A stretch of 16,568 nt of DNA, from assembly GCA_002392505.1 (NCBI GenBank), contig DGHD01000036.1, forward strand, positions 41,236-57,803. The letters run 5' to 3'. Below the pieces are notes generated by a model that searched no databases, had not been told where the DNA came from, and saw only the letters and a list, made by a program, of their open reading frames with translations. This stretch comes from Christensenella sp. UBA3857 (GTDB lineage: Bacteria; Bacillota; Clostridia; Christensenellales; CAG-138). Of this stretch, positions 1 through 5,777 are shown in pieces; position 1 is the first letter of the stretch; each line of letters starts with the position of its first letter. The translations under genes and the position numbers were made by a program.

Positions 1-25
1 GGACTGCCTACCTCTTCATTACCAA
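1..25. repeat. Displaced att core (tRNA-Thr fragment)
   Basis: These 25 bases are identical to 2967-2991 within the tRNA-Thr gene, corresponding to the anticodon loop through the first part of the T-loop. Identity stops at base 26, where the anticodon-loop side diverges. The other side runs off the window, so the copy may extend to the full tRNA 3' end. It carries no tRNA 5' half and is not a functional tRNA. It is best read as the original 3' segment displaced when the element integrated. Confidence 0.8.
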
Positions 26-163
26 CGCACCCTGAGGGCTTTTTTCTTGACGTGTTTTATCGTATTCTTATGCGATTTTATCAGTTTTTTATTGGCTTTT
101 TCGGAACCATCTGTTGTAGCGTGTCGCAACTTGTCGCAGCCAGTTTTTGTCTGTTTTTTCGTG

Positions 164-196
164 CCCGTTTGGGTTTTGGTTTGGGTTTTGGTTTGG
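164..196 (+). repeat. Tandem GTTTGGGTTTTG repeat, left arm
   Basis: Two full 12-base units GTTTGGGTTTTG and a half unit run from 167 to 196. The 28 bases 164-191 are identical and in direct orientation to 2855-2882 at the other end of the element, just behind the integrase remnant. Tandem short direct repeats near both att sites are typical of arm-type sites bound by the N-terminal domain of tyrosine integrases. That role is inferred here. Confidence 0.65.
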
Positions 197-385
197 AAAT
201 GTAAAATGCAAAATCATATTGATCAAGATATGAAGCCGTGTATCCGGCTTCGCTTCCCTGTTCAAATATTCAAAGCGGAGCCGCATCGCGCCGGGGTGTT
301 TGACCTCAGGTTCGCAGTTCGGTCACACGGCTCCTCCGGCGCCGGCCGCTGTTTTATCTGCTGAAATGCATCTTAAAAAAAACTG

Positions 386-414
386 TTGCAAAACAGTAAG
401 GCAAGGTTTATAAT
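386..414 (+). promoter_or_regulatory. Sigma-A promoter upstream of hydrolase leader
   Basis: TTGCAA at 386-391 and TATAAT at 409-414 are separated by exactly 17 bases, a near-consensus housekeeping promoter. Transcription would start around 421, some 430 bases before the hydrolase start codon. No other plus-strand gene lies between, so it either drives the hydrolase through a long leader or makes a separate RNA. Confidence 0.75.
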
Positions 415-422
415 ACTTTTTA

Positions 423-547
423 AGGCTGAATGAGCCTGCGCCGCCTCCCGCAAGGGAACGCGGAAGAATCAGAAAGGGGATCGACCCATGGTTATTACCG
501 CTTAACGATCTGAACGTCAATACTCAAAGTATTGGCTGAGTGCAGCC
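423..547 (+). ncRNA. Possible structured leader RNA or small RNA
   Basis: Directly downstream of the promoter is a run of short hairpins: AGGCT/AGCCT (423-437); a nested stem CCGC..CCC with a GCAA tetraloop closing to GGG..GCGG (441-463); GGG/CCC (477-487); a perfect 7-bp CAATACT/AGTATTG stem with a 3-base loop (518-534); and GGCT/AGCC (534-547). I match this to no known riboswitch or RNA family. Some short stems are expected by chance, so this is a candidate only. Confidence 0.3.
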
Positions 548-848
548 GGAATTTCACAAAAAAGGACCAGAGCCGTGAAAACGAATCGCATACATGGCGT
601 TATTTGTTTTCGGCGCGCGTGGTTTCCTTTTCCGAAAAAAGGCTGCGCACGGAACGTTTTGCGGCAATAAGCATAGCCGATCCGAAAGGCGATCCTGCTT
701 CCTGTTTCCGGGGGCGGATCACGCCTGAGTTTGATTTCGTGCAGGAGCATTCTGCTTTTTCATTAGAATCGACCGCGGATCGGCAGGCTTTGCCCGGTTC
801 GCTTTTTACATATTACCGCATGAGTTTTAACAAGGAGAAACAATTATT

Positions 849-2213
849 ATGGATAAAAAACTATTGATGGAAAGCTTAGCCCGCGCTTCCTATGAAAAGG
901 GAGGTTTCAACGGCGTATGGCTTTACGCCGAAAAAGGCGAGATAGTGTCGAAGGGCGCTTACGGCTGGGTGGACGCGGAGAACACGCTCCCCATGCAGGA
1001 GGATACGATATTCGAGATGGCGTCCATAACGAAGATGTTCACCGCCACGGCGATAATGCTCCTCGTGCGCGAGGGCAAGCTCTCGGTCGACGACGAGTAC
1101 GTGAAGTACTTCCCCGAATTCCCCTATGAGTGCGTGACGATCAAGCATCTTCTCACCCACACGAGCGGCATGCCCGAGGACCTCGGGACCGACGACTGGG
1201 TGGAACCCATTTGGGAAAACGAGCACAGGATCCCGCCCTGCAGCGAGATCATCCGCTTCCTGATCGACAGCGGCAGGGAGCTCGACTGCGCCCCCGGCGA
1301 AAGGTTCGAGTACAGCGACATCCACTACTGCCTGCTGGCGAATCTAGTTGAAAAGCTCTCCGGCGAGAAGTTCGAGGACTACCTCAAAAAGAACGTGCTG
1401 GAGCCCTCCGGCATGAAGGATTCCGCCATACTCCACACCCGCAGGGACGGCAGGCCCTCGAGCCGCATCGCCCGCAATATGGTGCTGGAGGACGGTGAAT
1501 ACGTGCCCTCCGACCTTTCGAAGGACGCCTCCTACGTGTGCGGTTCGGACGGCCTCAACGGCTGCGATTATCTCTACACCACGGTATTCGACATGCTCGC
1601 GTGGGACCGCGCGCTGCGTGAAGAGAAGGTGCTCACCCGTGAGGAGCAGGCGGTCATGTTCACGCCCGTGAAGCTGAATTCGGGCGAAGACTACGCCGAC
1701 GAGGACGGCGACGGCTACGGCTTCGGCTGGGGCGTCAAGCGGGATGAGGAGCACGGCCTCATCGTCTCCCATTCCGGCGGCATGCCCGGCCTTAATACCT
1801 GGTTCGAGCGCTACGTCGATGAGGATAAGGTTCTGATATTCTTCTTCAACCGCGACTTTACGGATATGCGAGCGTGCGGCGGCTTCTGGGATGGCATGAT
1901 GGCGATCGCCAACGACGATGAGCCCGAACCCCTCGTCACGATCGAGGACGTTATGGTAAAGGATCCCGATAGGTCGGATTGGGAGAGCTTCTGCGGCAAG
2001 TACGAGCGCCCCGAGGACGAGGAATTCATGATCGACGAGGTCTTCATGAAGGACGGCGAGCTTTACGCCAACGCGGTCATCGAAGGCGACGAGGAGACCT
2101 TCCGCCTCTATCCCCTCTCCGAGAACGAGTTCGGCAGGAAGGGCGGCTTCTTAAAGCTGGCCTTCGCCGAAGGCTGCATCAAGTACGACGAGAATACCTG
2201 CAAAAAGCTGTAA
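849..2213 (+). CDS. Serine beta-lactamase-like hydrolase
   Basis: A 454-residue serine hydrolase of the beta-lactamase/class C penicillin-binding-protein fold (PF00144), probably an esterase or peptidase rather than a true resistance enzyme. Visible motifs are the nucleophile box S59-I-T-K62, the HTSG segment at 104-107, Y155-S-D157 in the place of the usual YxN box, and H308-S-G-G at the KTG-equivalent strand. A further C-terminal domain (about 371-454) resembles the small beta-barrel domain often fused to this family. There is no signal peptide or membrane segment, so it is predicted to be cytoplasmic. The start is supported by AAGGAG at 832-837, 11 bases before ATG. A terminator follows at 2273-2298. 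It lies inside the tRNA-Thr element as apparent cargo, yet its GC-rich codon use resembles that of the chromosomal genes. The substrate cannot be inferred. Confidence 0.88.
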   Translation: MDKKLLMESLARASYEKGGFNGVWLYAEKGEIVSKGAYGWVDAENTLPMQEDTIFEMASITKMFTATAIMLLVREGKLSVDDEYVKYFPEFPYECVTIKHLLTHTSGMPEDLGTDDWVEPIWENEHRIPPCSEIIRFLIDSGRELDCAPGERFEYSDIHYCLLANLVEKLSGEKFEDYLKKNVLEPSGMKDSAILHTRRDGRPSSRIARNMVLEDGEYVPSDLSKDASYVCGSDGLNGCDYLYTTVFDMLAWDRALREEKVLTREEQAVMFTPVKLNSGEDYADEDGDGYGFGWGVKRDEEHGLIVSHSGGMPGLNTWFERYVDEDKVLIFFFNRDFTDMRACGGFWDGMMAIANDDEPEPLVTIEDVMVKDPDRSDWESFCGKYERPEDEEFMIDEVFMKDGELYANAVIEGDEETFRLYPLSENEFGRKGGFLKLAFAEGCIKYDENTCKKL

Positions 2214-2272
2214 AAGGCAGCTCGCCAACTTCTAGTTTGTCGAGCTCTTAACAACTAGATTCAACAAACATT

Positions 2273-2298
2273 AAGCACCGTTCCCGCGGTGCTTTTTC
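2273..2298 (+). terminator. Terminator after serine hydrolase
   Basis: An 8-bp stem AAGCACCG/CGGTGCTT (2273-2280 with 2287-2294) with a 6-base loop is followed by more T residues. Just upstream, TCTAGTT (2231-2237) pairs with AACTAGA (2253-2259) as a second, weaker inverted repeat. Confidence 0.8.
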
Positions 2299-2331
2299 TA
2301 TGCAAAAAACTATAAGGAAGGAGAAAAACTC

Positions 2332-2505
2332 ATGGCAGAATACAAGCTCAAAATGATGCAGGATGAGAAGACGACCGTGCAGAACGCGCTAATCAATATG
2401 CGTTACTCGTCCGCGGTGGACGAGATTCTGGCTGAAAAGCTGGACGCGCTCATAGCGCAGCTTCAGGCACTGCGTCCCGTGCCGAACTACGGATATGAAC
2501 GATAA
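2332..2505 (+). CDS. 57-residue small protein of unknown function
   Basis: The open frame starts at ATG 2332 after a strong AAGGAAGGAG ribosome binding site and ends at TAA 2503-2505, giving 57 residues. It is acidic to neutral. The central part (about 13-47) looks helical and amphipathic, with leucines and alanines spaced as in a short coiled coil, and the tail is proline/tyrosine-rich. There is no Cys and no membrane segment. I do not recognise the family. It sits between the hydrolase terminator and the integrase remnant, and its last codons overlap the first codons of the remnant in another frame. The deletion that removed the integrase N-terminus therefore lies at or next to its end. The ribosome binding site supports real translation. 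It may be an element accessory protein or itself the edge of a deleted gene. Confidence 0.6.
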   Translation: MAEYKLKMMQDEKTTVQNALINMRYSSAVDEILAEKLDALIAQLQALRPVPNYGYER

Positions 2506-2809
2506 AAAGCAAGAGCGATGGATAAGCAAATGGGTGTTTACACAGGATGATAGCCCTGAAGTCATGCATCCGGACAGCCCGACAAAATACTTTAAGATCT
2601 TATCGGATCGCTGTGGAATACATAATCTTCATCCGCATAAGCTGAGGCACACCTTTGCAAGCATAGCTATAACAAACGGAGCAGACGTTGCGAGCGTCTC
2701 CGAAACCCTCGGGCATTCCGATAAAGCGGTAACCCTGAGAATGTATACACATGCGAATGAAGAGTCAAAAAGAAAGGTCAGCAACCTTGTTGAAGAGCTC
2801 CTAAAATAG
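2495..2809 (+). pseudogene. Tyrosine recombinase (integrase) C-terminal remnant
   Basis: The 104 codons match the C-terminal catalytic half of a phage/ICE-type tyrosine integrase (PF00589). Visible are H48-x-L-R51-H52, the LGH motif with H74, and the nucleophile Y84 in the MYTH context. The N-terminal arm-binding domain, the core-binding domain and the first catalytic arginine are missing. Full-length relatives have roughly 350-400 residues. Recognisable integrase sequence begins only around 2506, immediately after the small protein ends, which points to a 5' deletion or replacement. No good ribosome binding site precedes the ATG. It lies just before a strong terminator and the tRNA-Thr att site, where an intact integrase would be expected. 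It is very likely non-functional, unless a full-length integrase elsewhere acts on the same sites. Confidence 0.85.
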
Positions 2810-2819
2810 GTAAATCCGT

Positions 2820-2854
2820 GCAAAAAAGCAGGTCGAAAGGCCTGCTTTTTTTGC
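2820..2854 (+). terminator. Terminator behind integrase remnant
   Basis: GCAAAAAAGCAGG (2820-2832) pairs with CCTGC and a following T-run ending GC (2841-2854) around an 8-base loop. With A-tract and T-tract on either side it can act on both strands, insulating the integrase remnant from the minus-strand tRNA transcript. Confidence 0.85.
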
Positions 2855-2882
2855 CCCGTTTGGGTTTTGGTTTGGGTTTTGG
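2855..2882 (+). repeat. Tandem GTTTGGGTTTTG repeat, right arm
   Basis: Two 12-base units (2858-2869 and 2870-2881) form a 28-base segment identical to 164-191 and in the same orientation. The 19 bases ahead of each copy (149-167 and 2840-2858) are also partly similar, as if the left copy retains a decayed piece of the integrase terminator. It lies about 85 bases from the tRNA att core. An integrase arm-site role is inferred. Confidence 0.65.
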
Positions 2883-2903
2883 AGGTCTCTGACAAAACAC
2901 CAA

Positions 2904-2944
2904 AAAAGAGCAACCCCGAAAAACCAAAGGTTTTCCGGGGTTTT
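2904..2944 (-). terminator. Terminator of tRNA-Thr transcript
   Basis: On the minus strand CCCCGGAAAACC pairs with GGTTTTTCGGGG (one mismatch) around TTT, followed by TTGCTC and a run of T. It lies directly downstream of the tRNA CCA end and inside the integrated element, so the element would now supply the tRNA's terminator. Confidence 0.75.
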
Positions 2945-2946
2945 CG

Positions 2947-3022
2947 TGGAGCTGGTGAGCAGATTCGGACTGCCTACCTCTTCATTACCAATGAAGTGCT
3001 CTACCTACTGAGCTACACCAGC
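2947..3022 (-). tRNA. tRNA-Thr(GGU), CCA encoded
   Basis: The minus strand folds into a full cloverleaf: acceptor GCTGGTG/CACCAGC, D-stem GCTC/GAGC with GG in the loop, anticodon stem CTTCA/TGAAG with loop TTGGTAA (anticodon GGT, threonine ACC/ACU), T-stem GGCAG/CTGCT, discriminator T and encoded CCA (2947-2949). The T-loop reads TCCGAAT instead of the usual TTCGAAT, so position 55 is C, and the outer T-stem pair is a G-T wobble. It has a near-consensus promoter and a terminator, which supports expression. Its 3' half, from the anticodon loop on, doubles as an integration site. Confidence 0.95.
2967..2991. repeat. att core within tRNA-Thr
   Basis: These 25 bases, within the 3' half of the tRNA gene, are identical to 1-25. 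Identity ends exactly at the first base of the anticodon loop, the common crossover boundary for tRNA-targeting tyrosine integrases. Confidence 0.82.
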
Positions 3023-3044
3023 ACGCCGTCAAGCGACGGTTGAT

Positions 3045-3073
3045 ATTATAACCGTTCCGACAGGATATTGCAA
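3045..3073 (-). promoter_or_regulatory. Promoter of tRNA-Thr
   Basis: On the minus strand TTGCAA (3068-3073) and TATAAT (3045-3050) are spaced by 17 bases, about 22 bases ahead of the tRNA 5' end. A small CCGTC/GACGG hairpin (3026-3039) sits in the short tRNA leader. Confidence 0.88.
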
Positions 3074-3167
3074 GCCTTTTTTCGGCGATTTAGCAATATA
3101 TTATCAAAGCTTATCACGCTCCGGAATGCAAAATCCATTATAAGTCAAAAATATTATTCAAAACATC

Positions 3168-3196
3168 TTGCAAAAAAGCCGGGTATGTTGTACAAT
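3168..3196 (+). promoter_or_regulatory. Promoter of DUF1292 gene
   Basis: TTGCAA at 3168-3173 and TACAAT at 3191-3196 with a 17-base spacer lie about 30 bases before the ribosome binding site of the next gene. Confidence 0.8.
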
Positions 3197-3228
3197 CCCA
3201 TTAATTCTAATGAAAGGAGATCAAAATA

Positions 3229-3612
3229 ATGGAAGAACTCAGGGATTACGTCACCTTTACCGATGAGGACGGTAACGAGTTTGAGCTCGATGTCATAAGG
3301 TATTTCGACTACAAGGATAACGAGTACGCTATCCTTGCCGATTGCAGCGGCGAGTGCGATTGCTGTGATGAGGAGTGCGACGAGGAAGAAGGCGGTCTCT
3401 ACATCATGCGCATCATCGTCAACGAGGAGGAGAACACCGAGGAATTCGTTCCCCCCGAGGATGAGGATATGGATGAGCTCATCGCCCTTGCGGAGCAGCT
3501 TCTTTCCGAGGATGACTGCTGTGACTGCGAAGACTGCGACTGCGAAGACGACGACTGCGGCTGCGGCGAGCACGAGCATGACTGTCATTGCGGCTGCCAC
3601 GACAAAGAGTAA
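3229..3612 (+). CDS. DUF1292 protein with Cys/His/Asp-rich tail
   Basis: 127 residues. The N-terminal part (about 6-75) is the DUF1292/YrzB domain found across Firmicutes, whose function is unknown. YrzB proteins are typically around 90-100 residues and not Cys-rich. This one has a Cys cluster inserted in the domain (C39, C43, C45, C46, C50) and an added tail (97-124) with ten Cys, four His and many Asp/Glu. In total it has 15 Cys and 4 His, a composition that suggests binding of several metal ions. There is no signal peptide or membrane segment, so it should act in the cytoplasm. The start is backed by AAAGGAG at 3213-3219. It is a single-gene unit with its own promoter and terminator. Domain assignment is by pattern; the metal role is inferred from composition. 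Confidence 0.88.
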   Translation: MEELRDYVTFTDEDGNEFELDVIRYFDYKDNEYAILADCSGECDCCDEECDEEEGGLYIMRIIVNEEENTEEFVPPEDEDMDELIALAEQLLSEDDCCDCEDCDCEDDDCGCGEHEHDCHCGCHDKE

Positions 3613-3625
3613 TCTGGTGTATGAA

Positions 3626-3655
3626 AGACGCTTCCTTTTGGGAAGCGTCTTTTTC
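3626..3655 (+). terminator. Terminator of DUF1292 gene
   Basis: A perfect 10-bp stem AGACGCTTCC/GGAAGCGTCT (3626-3635 with 3641-3650) and a 5-base loop are followed by a T-run. Confidence 0.92.
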
Positions 3656-3681
3656 TTTCGCTTCTTCCACAACCCGTGGGG

Positions 3682-3710
3682 TTGACAAGAGGGATGAAAA
3701 CCAATATAAT
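3682..3710 (+). promoter_or_regulatory. Consensus promoter of gyrB-like gene
   Basis: Exact TTGACA (3682-3687) and exact TATAAT (3705-3710) with a 17-base spacer form a perfect sigma-A consensus. Transcription would begin about 28 bases before the ATG at 3747. Confidence 0.93.
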
Positions 3711-3746
3711 GTATATGTAGATTTTTGTGCCAAAGGAAGCGACAAG

Positions 3747-5699
3747 ATGCACGATTATACGGTAAGCGATATAAAAGTCATGGAAGGGCTCGAGGCCGTC
3801 AGGGTGCGCCCCGGTATGTATATCGGGTCGACCGGGTCGAGGGGACTTCATCATCTGCTTTGGGAGATAGTTGACAACGCCGTCGACGAGGCGGCGAACG
3901 GGTTTGCCGACACCGTTTCGGTCACTCTCGAAAGGGACGGCTCGGCTACTGTTGAGGATAACGGCCGCGGGATACCCGTCGGCATTCACGAGAAGCTCGG
4001 CGTTTCGGGCGTCGAGGTGGTTTTTACCCAGCTGCACGCCGGCGGCAAGTTCGGCAACGACAGCTACTCCTATTCCGGCGGTCTGCACGGCGTGGGTGCT
4101 TCGGTCGTCAACGCGCTTTCCGAGTGGGTAAAGGTGGAGGTCGCCACGGGCGGCAGGCTCTATGAGATGAGCTTCAGAAGCTATGAGGATAAGGACGGCA
4201 TGCATTCCGGCGTGCCGGAAGGTCCCCTGACCGAGACGGGCCGCACCCGCCGCCAGGGCTCGAAGATCAGCTTCAAGCCCGACGCGCGCGTATTCGAGAC
4301 GGTCGATTTCAATTTCGAGATAATCGCCCGCCGTTTAAGGGAGCTGGCGTATCTTAACAGGAGCGTGCGGTTCAAGCTTTTGGATCTTCGTGAACGCGGC
4401 AACGCCAAGGAGCGCGAGTACTATTTCGAGGGCGGCATCTGCGATTTCGTCAAGTATCTTAACGGCGACAAGCTCCCGCTTTACGAGGAGCCGATCTATA
4501 TCTCCGGCAAGAAGGACAATATCGTCGTCGAGATCGCCATGCAGCATTCCGACGGGTATTCGGAGAACGTGTTTTCCTACGTGAACAACATACCCACGAC
4601 GGAGGGCGGCACTCACGAGACGGGCTTCCGCTCCGCGCTCACGAAGGTGATGAACGACTACTGCAGGAGGATCGGTCTCCTAAAGGATAAGGACGCCTCC
4701 CTTTCCGGCGAGGATTTCCGCGAGGGCTTGACGGCGGTTATCTCCCTTAAGATGCAGAACATTCAGTTCGAGGGGCAGACGAAGACGAAGCTCGGCAACA
4801 CCGAGGCGCGTCCCGCGGTGGAAGCGGTCATGCAGGACCAGCTCCCCCCCATCCTCGAGGATCTTAAAAACGCCTCCCTATCCGCCATGATCGCGGATAA
4901 GGCGGTAAAGGCCGCCAAAGCACGCGAGGCGGCAAGGCGCGCGAAGACCATGGCGCGTGAAAAATCGAAGCTCGAGAACGCGCCTCTCGTAGGCAAGCTC
5001 TCAAGCTGCACAGGGCGCGATCCCAAGCAGAACGAGCTTTATATCGTAGAAGGCGATTCCGCGGGCGGCTCCGCAAAGCAGGGGCGCGACAGGCGCTTCC
5101 AGGCGATCCTGCCGTTAAGGGGCAAGGTGCTCAACGTTGAGAAAAAGCGCCTTGAGCAGGTGCTTGAGAACGAGGAGCTGCGTTCGCTGATAACCGCGCT
5201 CGGCACCGGCATTGGCGAGGACTTCAATATCGACAATCTCAAATACGATAAGGTCGTAATACTATCCGACGCGGATCAGGACGGCGGACACATCAGGGCG
5301 CTGCTCCTCACCTTCTTCTACCGCTACACGAAGGGGCTCATAACCGACGGGCACGTTTACATCGGTCAGCCGCCGCTCTACAAGGTGCAGAAGGGCGACG
5401 AAGCGATCTACTGCCAGGACGACAAGGAACTCGAACGGGTGACGAAGGGCATGCGCGGCTACACGCTGCAGCGTTATAAGGGACTTGGCGAGATGAACCC
5501 GGAGCAGCTTTGGGAGACCACTATGGATCCCCGCAACCGCACGATGGTGAAGGTGACTATCGAGGACGCCGCCAACGTCGAGCACCTCGTCACGCTGCTG
5601 ATGGGAGACAAGGTCGCCCCGCGCAAGGAGTACATATCGGAATTCGCCGATTTCAACAAGGACGATTCCTTCAAGGACAGGGCGAAGCTGGACGTGTGA
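3747..5699 (+). CDS. gyrB: Type IIA topoisomerase subunit B (GyrB-like)
   Basis: 650 residues, the ATPase and TOPRIM subunit of DNA gyrase or topoisomerase IV, acting on chromosomal supercoils or catenanes with an A subunit. GHKL ATPase motifs are E40-I-V-D-N44, D71-N-G-R-G, G111-G-L-H-G-V-G and the QTK loop with K346. TOPRIM motifs are E435-G-D-S-A-G-G and D508-A-D-Q-D-G, where the usual residue 511 is V or T, not Q. KQGRDRRFQAILPLRGK followed by LNVEK is closer to GyrB than ParE. However, the gene stands alone with no gyrA/parC or recF beside it, so it may be a second B subunit. The start at 3747 is chosen because AAAGGA lies 9 bases upstream; the frame stays open to 3588, but that would run through the preceding terminator and this gene's promoter. 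A terminator follows at 5738-5767. Confidence 0.9.
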   Translation: MHDYTVSDIKVMEGLEAVRVRPGMYIGSTGSRGLHHLLWEIVDNAVDEAANGFADTVSVTLERDGSATVEDNGRGIPVGIHEKLGVSGVEVVFTQLHAGGKFGNDSYSYSGGLHGVGASVVNALSEWVKVEVATGGRLYEMSFRSYEDKDGMHSGVPEGPLTETGRTRRQGSKISFKPDARVFETVDFNFEIIARRLRELAYLNRSVRFKLLDLRERGNAKEREYYFEGGICDFVKYLNGDKLPLYEEPIYISGKKDNIVVEIAMQHSDGYSENVFSYVNNIPTTEGGTHETGFRSALTKVMNDYCRRIGLLKDKDASLSGEDFREGLTAVISLKMQNIQFEGQTKTKLGNTEARPAVEAVMQDQLPPILEDLKNASLSAMIADKAVKAAKAREAARRAKTMAREKSKLENAPLVGKLSSCTGRDPKQNELYIVEGDSAGGSAKQGRDRRFQAILPLRGKVLNVEKKRLEQVLENEELRSLITALGTGIGEDFNIDNLKYDKVVILSDADQDGGHIRALLLTFFYRYTKGLITDGHVYIGQPPLYKVQKGDEAIYCQDDKELERVTKGMRGYTLQRYKGLGEMNPEQLWETTMDPRNRTMVKVTIEDAANVEHLVTLLMGDKVAPRKEYISEFADFNKDDSFKDRAKLDV

Positions 5700-5737
5700 G
5701 CCGGGTATTTCCGCTCGAAATCGAAGAACAGATCATA

Positions 5738-5767
5738 AAACCGGGTGAGGAGTTCACCCGGTTTTTT
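5738..5767. terminator. Two-way terminator between gyrB-like and SSB-like genes
   Basis: AAACCGGGTGA (5738-5748) pairs perfectly with TCACCCGGTTT (5754-5764), an 11-bp stem with a 5-base loop. A T-run follows on plus and a shorter one on minus, so it can end both convergent genes. Confidence 0.9.
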
Positions 5768-5777
5768 CGTGCGTTAT

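Larger units (their letters stand above)
26..848. other. Left end of element, no convincing gene
   Basis: Bases 26-200 are AT-rich and hold a 10-base-period repeat of TGTCGCA (122-128 and 132-138) and tandem GTTTGGGTTTTG units (167-196). A 7-bp hairpin lies at 232-251 with no T-run. A strong promoter is at 386-414, followed by several short hairpins (423-547) and then a stretch to 831 with no recognisable protein. Open frames here (for example 47-364 on plus and 517-750 on minus) have no ribosome binding site, no domain and low-complexity or atypical composition. The stretch may be a long untranslated leader for the hydrolase, a non-coding RNA, or decayed element DNA. Confidence 0.6.
1..2991. 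mobile_element. Decayed integrative element in tRNA-Thr
   Basis: Two identical 25-base segments of tRNA-Thr (1-25 and 2967-2991) bracket this stretch in direct orientation. A tyrosine recombinase C-terminus lies next to the tRNA-side copy, the usual layout for elements that integrate into tRNA 3' halves and regenerate the gene. Visible content is a serine hydrolase, a 57-residue protein and the integrase remnant. There are no replication, conjugation or phage structural genes. The integrase lacks its N-terminal two thirds, so the element is unlikely to move by itself. The left boundary is at or beyond the window start, because the copied tRNA segment may continue upstream. It could be one member of a tandem array of elements at this tRNA. 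The boundary repeats and integrase remnant are seen directly; the reading as one integrated element is inferred. Confidence 0.72.

Noticed and set aside
47..364. 105-codon frame on plus at the left end
   Set aside because: It begins with TTG without a ribosome site, runs through the tandem GTTTGGGTTTTG repeat to give a VWVLVW-like run, and shows no domain. It is most likely a chance frame in repeat DNA.
488..505. Five-codon frame MVITA after a GGGGA sequence, as a possible leader peptide
   Set aside because: It is too short and carries no repeated regulatory codons. The spacing is plausible, but there is no attenuator-like switch visible nearby.
574..666. 30-codon GTG-started frame within the hydrolase leader
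   Set aside because: It has only a weak AAAGGA-like site, no recognisable features, and overlaps possible hairpins. It is not supported as a gene.
517..750. 77-codon minus-strand frame in the hydrolase leader
   Set aside because: There is no ribosome binding site or recognisable family, and it lies opposite the presumed leader RNA. Composition is not gene-like.
3588..3746. Upstream in-frame extension of the gyrB-like gene
   Set aside because: It would run through the DUF1292 terminator and the gene's own consensus promoter. Family homology starts just after ATG 3747, which has a good ribosome site.
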